NCBI GenBank assembly: GCA_964535025.1
Contig: CAZHRW010000185.1
Coordinates: 1-5,425 of the forward strand
Length of the DNA stretch: 5,425 nt
Direction: 5' to 3'
Source: JAAYZK01 sp964535025
GTDB lineage: Bacteria > Planctomycetota > Phycisphaerae > SM23-33 > FEN-1343
Shown here one piece after another: positions 1 to 5,425 of this stretch. The notes under the pieces were generated by a model. The model was not told the DNA's origin and made no database searches. It worked only from the letters and a program-made list of their open reading frames with translations. Position 1 is the stretch's first letter, and each line of letters starts with the position of its first letter. Both the position numbers and the translations under genes were made by a program.

Positions 1-719
1 GGACCCTCGGCCTGTCCCATGTCATCGTCAACGGCAACACCGCCTTCGAGCGCGGCGGCGGGATCGACAACGCCGGCACCGCGTCGCTCACCCATGTGGC
101 GATCACCGCCAACGCGATTTCCTTCTCTTACAGACACACCCGAGGCGGCGGCATTCACAACACCGGCCTCCTGACCGGCGTGGACGTTCTGATCAGCGAC
201 AATAGCGGCGCCTCGTCGGGGGGCGGCTTGTACAACGTCGGCGACGCAGCCCTGGCCAATGCGGCGATTCTTGGCAATACGCTCCACTATAGATACGGGT
301 ACTGGGGCGGCGGGGTCTACAGCGCGACGGGATCGCTGACCCTGACCAACGCAACCGTTGCCGGTAATGTCGCGTCAGGCTGGTCGACCTGGAGCATCGG
401 TGGGATCCTCATCCCCTCGGGGACCGCTACGCTCAACAACACCATCGTCGCGATGAATGTCAGCGAGTATTCCTGGGGCGAGCAATGGCCGTCCGATCTC
501 GACACGCCCTTGGACGGCAGCCACAACCTCATCGGCGCCGACCCCGGCTTCGTCGATCCGGCCGGCGGGGATTACCGCCTCCCCCCCACCAGCATCGCCA
601 TTAACCGCGGCGACGACGCCTTGGCCGTCGATCCCGACGGGGCGCCGCTGGCGACCGACCTCGACGGATTGCCCCGCACCGCCGACGGCACCGTCGACCT
701 GGGGGCTTACGAGTACCAG
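1..719 (+). repeat. Module 1 (N-terminally cut): beta-helix coils and Q-like domain
   Basis: The CSLREA-like cap and first coils of this module lie upstream of the window. Visible are coils marked GGGIDN (residue 18), GGGIHN (48), GGGLYN (73) and GGGVYS (102), spaced 25-30 residues apart, then the Q-like domain from LNNTIVAMN (base 432) to GAYEYQ (ending at base 719). The loops just before the GGG turns are unusually aromatic: FSYRH, HYRYGYW and GWSTWS, followed by YSWGEQW in the Q domain. The other modules apart from module 5 contain few Trp, so this arm may carry a ligand-binding patch; that is inference. Confidence 0.85.
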
Positions 720-3700
720 GGCGCCCCGGACCCGGCTCGGGAAGCCCCGGCGACGCTCGTGACAACGCTGGAGGACCTCCTCGACCCAACCGACGCCGAG
801 ACGTCGCTGCGCGAGGCCCTCCTGCACGCCATGATCGGCGACGTCGCCACGACGGTGACATTCGATTCGGTGCTGGCCGGCGGAACGTTCCCCCTTGACG
901 GAAAAGAACTGTTCATCCACGGGTCCGTCAGCGTCGAAGGGCCCGATACGCCAATCACGCTGGACGGGCAAGGTCGCTGCCGCGTCATCCACATCGCCAG
1001 TGACGTTGACGTGTCGCTCTCGGGGCTTGTGATCACACGGGGCAAGACAAGGGGTTTCGGCGCCGGGATCTTCAACGAGGGGGGCACCCTCGCCTTGACC
1101 CACGCGACCGTCAGCGCGAGCACGGCCACTAACGATCAGCAGGGGCTTGGCGCGGGGATCTACAACGCAGGCACCCTGACACTGACCCACGTGACCGTCA
1201 GCGGGAACACCGCCTCCCTCCACGGCGGCGGGATCTACAGCGTCGGGACCCTCCGGGCGACCGACGTGGACATCCACGGCAATGCGGCCACCCAGTACGC
1301 CACCTCCGGCGGCGGGGGCGTCTACGTCGAATCCGGCGTCGCCGCACTGATGAACGTCCGGGTGACCGACAACAACGCCCAAGGGTCCGACGGGGGAATC
1401 TACAATGCCTCGGACGCCGACATGACCGTGGTCAACGCGATCGTCGCCGGCAACACGGGCAACGCCCTGTCCAACGCCGGCGCCATGACGCTGACCCACC
1501 TGACTGTGTGCGGGAACGAGAAAGGCATCACCAATGATGGTGCGTTGACCGTCAACAACAGCATCCTCGCACTCAACACCGCAGGCGACACCTTCGGGAC
1601 CTTCACCGAGAGCCGCAACATCATCGCCATGGACCCCGGTTTCATCGACGCCACGGCCGGCGACTACCACCTGGCGGACACGAGCATCGCGATCAACCGC
1701 GGGGACAACGCCCTGTCCGTCGACGACGCCGGCGTTCCGCTGGCCGTCGATGCGGAGGGCTTCGCCCGCACGACCGGCGGCATCGTGGACGTAGGCGCCT
1801 ATGAATACCAAGGCGCGCCCAACCCCGAGCGCGAGGGGCTTTCCCTCAACGTCACGACGGACCAGGACGTCACGGATCCTGTGGACGGCCTCATCTCGCT
1901 GCGCGAAGCCATCGCGTATGCGGCGTTGATCGACGGCGCTTCACCGGTGACCTTCGCCCCCCCACTGACGGGCGCAACCTTCGTCTTGGGCGGGCAGGAA
2001 CTCGTGCTCCATGGCCTGCTGATGTTCGACGTGCCCTCCGCCGGCGTGACGATCGACGCCGGGGGGCTCAGCCGCGTGATGTCCGTGCTGGGCAGTGGCG
2101 AGGTCTCGCTGTCGAACGTGACGATCACGGGCGGCGACGCCGGGAGTCATCAAGGCGGTGGTATCGACAGCCAGGGGTCGCTGACGCTGACCCACGCAAC
2201 GGTTCGCGGCAATGCCGCCCCTGTGTCCGGCAGCAGAAGCGGAGGGATCTACAGCAGGCTGGGAACACTGATCCTTCAAGACGTTACGGTCAGTGAAAAC
2301 ACCCGTGCCGGCATCTGTATCGCTTCCGGCACGGCTGCGATGACGCGCGTGACCGTCACCGGGAACACAGGCGCGGGGGTCAGCAATGGGGGTGTGCTCA
2401 CGCTGCGGAACTCGCTGGTCAGCGAGAACGCAGGCGGCGGCGTCGGGTCGTCGGGTACGCTGGTGATGCAGAACGTAAGAGTCGAAGGCAACACCGCCGA
2501 TTCGGGAGGCGGCGTCCACAACAGGGGAACGGCCACGCTCACGAATGTGCTCATTGCGAACAACGCCGCCCGGGAGTACGACGGCGGCGGGATCGACAAC
2601 TACTGCGTGTCCGATGCGTTTCCAGGCGTCTTGATCTTGACGAATGTCACCATCAGTGGCAATACCGCTCAGCGCTGGGGCGGTGGGCTCTACAGCGTCA
2701 CCACTACGGTGACGGAAGTCACGGTGGGCGCCTCAGTGACGCTCAACAACAGCATTGTGGCCGCGAACAGCATTGTCGACGGTAACGACCCGGACGTGTG
2801 CGGTCTTTTCACGGCACATCGCAGTCTCGTCGGGGTCGACCCCGGTTTCGTCGATCCGGCGGCGGGCGATTATCGCCTGTCCGCCACGAGTATTGCGATC
2901 AACCGCGGCAACAATGCCTTGGCGGTCGATGCCGAGGGCTCGCCGCTGACGTCGGATCTTGACGGCTTGGCCCGCGTAGCCGACGATGTGGTCGATCTGG
3001 GGGCCTATGAGTATCCCGGCGCCCCCGACCCGATGCGCGAAACGCCCTCGGTGATCGTGACGAGTCCGCTGGACGTTGTGAATCCCACCGATGGGAAGAT
3101 CTCCCTGCGAGAGGCCTTGACCTGCGCCATGGTGGGCGACATGGGAACCACCGTGACGTTTGCCCCGTCATTGCGGGGCGGACACATCGTCCTCGACGGT
3201 CAGGAACTCCTTGTCCGCGGGGCGCTGGTGATCGAAGGCCCGGATGAAGGCGTGACGGTCGACGCCAACGCCGGCAGCCGCATACTTCATGTCAAGCCCG
3301 GCGCGGAGGTCTCGATGTCGAACGTGACGATTACCGGCGGGCAGATGGACGACGGCGCCGGCATTCGCAACGAGGGCACGCTCGCGCTGATCCATGTCGA
3401 GGTGGTCGCAAACACCGCGCCGTGGGGCCATGGGGGAGGCATTCACAACGCTCAAGACGCAACGCTAACCCTGACCGAGGTGGTGGTGCGCCACAACACC
3501 ACAGAAGACGGTGACGGCGGAGGAGTCTTCAACGGCGGTCGCCTGACGGGGCAGAATGTCTTGATCACGGGCAACGCCACCACGGATACAAACAGTGACG
3601 GTGTCCCCGATGGCCGGGGCGGGGGAATCTACAGCCGGACGATTGCGCAGTTGGTGTTGGCGAACGCGGAGATTACAGCAAACACGGCAGCCTGGGGCGG

Positions 3701-5425
3701 CGGCGTGTACGGCAACGCAACCTTGACGAACGTCACCGTCTGCGAGAACGAGGCCGTCCTCGGCGGCGGCCTGTACCTGGTGTCCAGCGACCACGTCGCC
3801 GAGAGCATTCTGAACAACAGCATCGTGGCGCTGAACACGGCGTCTGATCGGGAGTCCGATGTGGGTGGGACGTTCGTCGCCAATAACACATTGATCGGCA
3901 TCGACCCGGGATTCGAGGACGCTTCCGTTGGCGACTTCCACCTTGCTGGGGACAGCATCGCCATCGATTACGGCAGCGGTGCCCTGGCCGTTGACGCCGA
4001 GGGCGCCCCCTTGGCCACCGACCGCGACGGTCTGCTCCGGATGCGCAACGGCGCTGTCGACCTTGGCGCCTACGAGTACCAGGACGCGCTCGATCCGAAT
4101 CGTGAAGCACCCTCGCTGCGCGTGACGACACTGATCGATACGGTGGATGCGAATGACAACCGGATCTCCTTGCATGAAGCCCTGGCGTACGCAGCCATCA
4201 CGGATGCAGGGGCGACCGTCACCTTCGATCCGACGCTGGCGGGAGGACGAGTACATCTCAGCGGCACGGTGCTGCTGCACGGGGGCATCTCGATTATCGG
4301 GCCAGATCGCGGCGTGACGCTCGATGCCGACGGGCTCGGACGCGTGGTGGAGGTCCTCCAGGAGCCGGGATGGGCTACGGTGTCTCTGTCCCACCTGACG
4401 CTGACAGGTGGATGGACAGGCGCATGGGGCGCCGGAATTTACAATGCAGGCACCCTCACGCTCAGTGATGTGACGGTCGGCGAGAACGCCGCCGCAGTGT
4501 ACGGCGGTGGCATCGCCAATCTTTACCGCCTGACACTGACTGACGTCCTGGTCAGCGGCAATGTGGCCCCAAGCGGCGGCGGGATCTGCAACTGGGACGA
4601 TGGGACCATGCAAGGCGCGAACGTCGACATCCATGGAAACGTCGCTTCCACGGGCCGTGGAGGCGGCCTCTACAACAGCGGCCGCGCGACGCTTGTGAAC
4701 ACGGCCATCGTGGCCAATGCGGCCGCGGGTGAAGACCCGGAGTCTGTCTCCTGGGCCTTTGGCGGCGGCATCTACACGTGTGATCAGCTGACGCTGACGA
4801 ACGCGACGGTCAGCGGGAACTGGGCGGCCTATGAAGGCGGCGGTGTCTACGACAGACACATCGTTGGGCTGAACAACAGCATCCTGGCGTTGAATGACGC
4901 GCCTCACGCTCATCCCAACAGCCTATTCACCTACACCGGCACCGACAACCTCGTCGGTATCGACCCCGGCTTTCTTCGCAACCCCTCCCCCGGCCCCGAC
5001 GGTACGTGGGGGACGGCCGACGACGACTGGGGTGACGTGAGATTGCTGCCAACCAGTAACGCCATCGACGCCGGCGACGACGCCCTGCTGCCGGCCGACG
5101 CGTACGACCTCGACGGGGACGGCGACACCGCCGAGCCCTTACCGTTGGATCTGGCGGGTAATCGGCGCGTCATTGGCGCGTCCGTCGACATCGGCGCCTA
5201 CGAGTACCAGGGCACGCCCGGCGACGCCGATTACAGCGGCCTCGTGGACCTCGACGATTTCGCCCTGCTCAAGCAGCACTTCGGCACCGCCGCCGACGCG
5301 ACGTGGGCCATGGGCGATTTCGACGGCAACGGCGCGGTGGACCTCGACGACTTCGCCCTGCTCAAGCTGAACTTCGGCACGAGTGCGGCGGCCGCCCCCA
5401 TTGACCTGCCGGCCGCGGCGACGGC
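1..5425 (+). CDS. Giant modular beta-helix protein with C-terminal dockerin (partial at both ends)
   Basis: One reading frame (codons starting at base 3) runs through the window without a stop, giving 1807 complete residues; start and stop codons lie outside. With this numbering, residue number equals codon start divided by 3. The protein has five tandem modules ending at residues 239, 603, 1005, 1360 and 1736, then a dockerin (about 1740-1793). Each module combines a CSLREA-like cap, parallel beta-helix coils (GGGIYN, LTLTxVTVSGN) and a choice-of-anchor-Q-like end (DPGF...GAYEYQ). Such proteins are normally exported, but the signal peptide would lie upstream of the window. Composition is rich in Gly, Asn, Thr, Val, Ala and Asp; Cys is scarce (about nine) and Lys rarer still (about seven). 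No catalytic motif is recognisable. Likely an extracellular adhesive or scaffold protein; a polysaccharide-active enzyme on the same fold cannot be excluded. The fold and module calls are firm; the function is inferred. Confidence 0.93.
540..986 (+). repeat. Junction cassette 1 (DPGF to the strand after SLREAL), 149 residues
   Basis: Runs from DPGF of module 1 through GAYEYQ, the GAPDPARE linker, SLREAL and TVTF to CRV at the start of the helix proper in module 2. It aligns without gaps by eye to cassettes 2 and 3. Its first 70 residues share 53 identical positions with cassette 3 (about 76%, counted by eye), although many codons differ synonymously. This points to an old duplication kept by selection on the protein. 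Confidence 0.82.
720..1811 (+). repeat. Module 2: CSLREA-like cap, beta-helix, Q-like domain (364 residues)
   Basis: First complete module. A 28-residue linker (GAPDPARE...) leads to the cap motif SLREAL at bases 804-821; Thr stands where the family name has Cys. Then come TVTF, a G-K-E-L strand, TLDG and the first helix strands (VSLSGLVITRG). Coils follow with GAGIYN, GGGIYS, GGGGVY and GGIYN turns, including LTLTHVTVSGN. A late coil (VNAIVAGNTGNALSNAG) lacks the GGG turn. The Q-like part starts VNNSILALN at base 1551, continues DPGF at 1632 and closes GAYEYQ at 1794-1811. The arm between cap and DPGF is 215 residues. The module holds three of the protein's roughly seven lysines and contains no Trp. 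Confidence 0.88.
1632..2078 (+). repeat. Junction cassette 2, 149 residues
   Basis: Links modules 2 and 3, from DPGFIDATAGDYHL to SRV. The length is identical to cassettes 1 and 3, and the spacing is the same: 54 residues from DPGF to GAYEYQ, then 28 residues from the Gln to SLREAI. It differs in having GFART where the others have L-R, and in LLMFDVPSAG, which loses the EGPD/IGPD turn of the other copies. Confidence 0.8.
1812..3017 (+). repeat. Module 3: longest module, with extra beta-helix coils (402 residues)
   Basis: Same architecture as module 2: a 28-residue linker, SLREAI at 1896-1913, then VSLSNVTITGG and helix coils, LNNSIVAAN at 2742, DPGF at 2838 and GAYEYP at 3000-3017 (Pro replaces the usual Gln). 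The arm between cap and DPGF is 253 residues, against 205-215 in the other complete modules. The surplus is explained by about two short coils near 2301-2432 that lack the GGG turn. A second peculiarity is IDNYCVSDAFPG before LILTNVTISGN, an enlarged turn. The module contains no lysine by eye, and three of the protein's few cysteines (GICIA, NYCVS, DVCGL), too far apart in sequence to assume a disulfide. Confidence 0.88.
2301..2432 (+). repeat. About two extra short beta-helix coils in module 3
   Basis: A 44-residue stretch containing two compact coils (GTAAMTRVTVTGN and GVLTLRNSLVSEN) of about 20-21 residues each, shorter than the 24-30 residues typical elsewhere. Their turns read AGIC and AGVS instead of GGGIY. 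Removing them brings module 3 to about the same arm length as modules 2, 4 and 5. They look like minimal rungs inserted into, or retained only by, this module; the exact borders are approximate. Confidence 0.6.
2838..3284 (+). repeat. Junction cassette 3, 149 residues
   Basis: Links modules 3 and 4, from DPGFVDPAAGDYRL to SRI. It is the copy most like cassette 1 in the Q-like part. The linker reads GAPDPMRE and the cap SLREAL, followed by TTVTF as in cassette 1. Confidence 0.82.
3018..4082 (+). repeat. Module 4: CSLREA-like cap, beta-helix, Q-like domain (355 residues)
   Basis: Shortest complete module. The linker ends in SLREAL at 3102-3119; VSMSNVTITGG starts the helix at about 3309. Coils carry GAGIRN, GGGIHN, GGGVFN, GGGIYS, GGGVYG and GGGLYL turns. 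One turn is expanded by an Asp/Asn-rich loop, DTNSDGVPD (3585-3611), that resembles a calcium-binding thrombospondin-3-type loop. The Q-like part runs LNNSIVALN (3810), DPGF (3903), GAYEYQ (4065-4082). Its middle is the most divergent of modules 1-4: SIAIDYG replaces SIAINRG, and DRDGLLRMRNG replaces the usual DLDGL-R-ADG. Arm length between cap and DPGF is 206 residues. Confidence 0.88.
3585..3611 (+). other. Possible calcium-binding loop DTNSDGVPD in a beta-helix turn
   Basis: The turn after VLITGN in module 4 is expanded by an Asp/Asn-rich loop with the pattern D-x-N-x-D-G-x-x-D, as in thrombospondin type 3 and related bacterial calcium loops. The following residues return to the GGGIYS turn. 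Calcium binding is inferred from the pattern only, and a single isolated loop may be just a polar turn. Confidence 0.4.
3903..4346 (+). repeat. Junction cassette 4, 148 residues
   Basis: Links modules 4 and 5, from DPGFEDASVGDFHL to GRV. It is gapless against the other three except for one missing residue after the cap (LSGTVLLHGG against the DGQELLVRG-type strand). It also carries the His substitution in SLHEAL, so this is the most drifted junction. Confidence 0.8.
4083..5210 (+). repeat. Module 5: last module, Trp-rich arm and variant Q-like end (376 residues)
   Basis: The linker (DALDPNRE...) is 28 residues as in the others, but the cap motif is SLHEAL (4167-4184), with His for the otherwise constant Arg, and the strand after it is one residue shorter. 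The arm is 205 residues, with GAGIYN, GGGIAN, GGGICN, GGGLYN, GGGIYT and GGGVYD turns and LTLTNATVSGN. Trp occurs repeatedly at turns (PGW, GGWTGAW, CNWDDG, VSWAF, SGNW). From DPGF (4962) the module departs from the form used in modules 1-4; see the separate entry for its end. The module contains no lysine by eye. Confidence 0.87.
4869..5210 (+). other. Variant terminal Q-like domain of module 5
   Basis: Starts LNNSILALN and reaches DPGF at 4962 as in other modules, but then has 77 residues to GAYEYQ instead of 54. Between them lie GPDGTWGTADDDWGDVRL, SNAIDAGDDALLP, an Asp-rich DLDGDGDTAEP stretch (5106-5138) and DLAGNRR. From general familiarity, this long form is what I would expect at the C-terminus of planctomycete beta-helix proteins, immediately before sorting or docking modules. 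The Asp-rich stretch lacks an acidic residue at position 12, so it is not a full EF-hand loop, though it may still bind a metal ion. Confidence 0.75.
5220..5381 (+). other. Type I dockerin-like domain (two F-hand calcium repeats)
   Basis: Two 22-residue repeats, at 5223-5288 and 5316-5381, are offset by 31 residues and identical at 16 of 22 positions. Both follow D-x-D-x-(S/N)-G-x-V-D-L-D-D then FALLK..FGT, matching the calcium loop (positions 1, 3, 5, 9, 12) and the helix of dockerin F-hands. Positions 10-11, often Ser-Thr in clostridial cellulosomal dockerins, are Leu-Asp in both copies. Dockerins bind cohesin modules in a calcium-dependent way, and dockerin-like modules also occur widely outside cellulosomes. 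The coding DNA of the VDLDDFALLK core is a near-perfect direct repeat: 5247-5273 and 5340-5366 differ at one base of 27. No cohesin is visible in the window. Confidence 0.88.
5382..5425 (+). other. Start of an Ala/Pro-rich tail after the dockerin, cut by the window
   Basis: Reads SAAAAPIDLPAAAT and then runs off the end. It could be a short disordered C-terminus or a linker to another module or sorting signal. No stop codon and no PEP-CTERM-type motif is visible in what remains. Confidence 0.5.

Noticed and set aside
457..762. Short plus-strand open frame in another frame, and similar ones at 2755-2949, 3928-4125 and 5173-5370
   Set aside because: They lie over the conserved Q-like domains and dockerin in a shifted frame. 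Their Pro/Thr/Ser/Arg-rich products are typical shadows of GC-rich coding sequence, and the main frame carries the conserved motifs.
375..1811. 478-codon open frame on the minus strand
   Set aside because: It is exactly in register with the sense codons, so its stops need sense TTA, CTA or TCA, which this GC-rich gene rarely uses. It starts at TTG opposite a Gln codon, and its protein is a low-complexity mirror of the repeats.
1080..4830. TLTLT strands as an ice-binding TxT array
   Set aside because: Ice-binding or ice-nucleating solenoids need constant coil length and aligned TxT on one face. Coil lengths here vary from about 20 to 30 residues and the Thr pattern is partial; Thr is ordinary on beta-helix strands.
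54..4850. GGG-rich repeats as RTX calcium nonapeptides
   Set aside because: The motif is GGGI(Y/H/D)(N/S) at 20-30 residue spacing, not the GGxGxDxU nonapeptide in direct tandem.
3465..4913. 482-codon open frame on the minus strand
   Set aside because: Same in-register antisense effect over modules 4 and 5. It ends and begins wherever a rare sense codon or a His codon happens to fall, spans module borders, and shows no recognisable domain.
1..5210. Periodic GGCGGCGG-type DNA as a CRISPR array or satellite repeat
   Set aside because: The periodicity is the codon trace of GGG turns in beta-helix coils. Spacing is irregular, units differ at synonymous sites, and there are no uniform repeats and spacers.
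5382..5425. PEP-CTERM or other C-terminal sorting signal after the dockerin
   Set aside because: Only 14 complete residues are visible and none show a PEP motif, hydrophobic segment or basic end; the true C-terminus is outside the window.
1..5425. Frameshift or pseudogene
   Set aside because: All five GAYEY motifs and the dockerin fall in the same frame (codon starts divisible by 3) with no stop between them, so the gene appears intact across the window.
1..5425. Polysaccharide lyase or glycoside hydrolase on a beta-helix fold
   Set aside because: The fold is compatible, but I see no recognisable catalytic Asp/Arg/Lys cluster, and lysine is almost absent. The enzymatic claim cannot be supported from the sequence.

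Overview
The whole window lies inside one very large plus-strand gene, open at both ends. Reading codons from base 3, I find no stop in 1807 complete codons. No start, promoter, ribosome binding site, terminator, RNA gene or second gene is visible. The organism looks like a GC-rich environmental bacterium, most likely of the Planctomycetota (Phycisphaerae-like). That placement rests on the protein style: giant parallel beta-helix exoprotein, a WGTADDD/WGDVRL-type C-terminal module, then a type I dockerin. It is an inference from family knowledge, not from a marker gene.

The protein is a tandem array of five long modules of about 355-402 residues (the first is cut by the window edge), followed by one dockerin. 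Each complete module has the same order: a CSLREA-like N-terminal cap (SLREAL motif), a right-handed parallel beta-helix made of short coils with GGGIYN / LTLTxVTVSGN signatures, then a 'choice-of-anchor Q'-like closing domain (LNNSIVALN ... DPGF ... GAYEYQ). Modules end at bases 719, 1811, 3017, 4082 and 5210. The dockerin occupies about 5220-5381 and is followed by the start of an Ala/Pro-rich tail.

The most notable structure is how the array is built. The junction from DPGF of one module through the SLREAL cap of the next is 149 residues long in three copies and 148 in the fourth. All length variation sits in the beta-helix arms. The last coils before each Q domain are also homologous in order from module to module, so whole modules were duplicated rather than single coils. 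Module 5 ends in a different, longer Q-domain form, and the dockerin begins exactly where another module would otherwise start.

The likely role is a secreted or cell-surface adhesive, carbohydrate-binding or scaffold protein that uses its dockerin to dock onto a cohesin-like partner. The sequence does not establish a substrate or an enzymatic activity.
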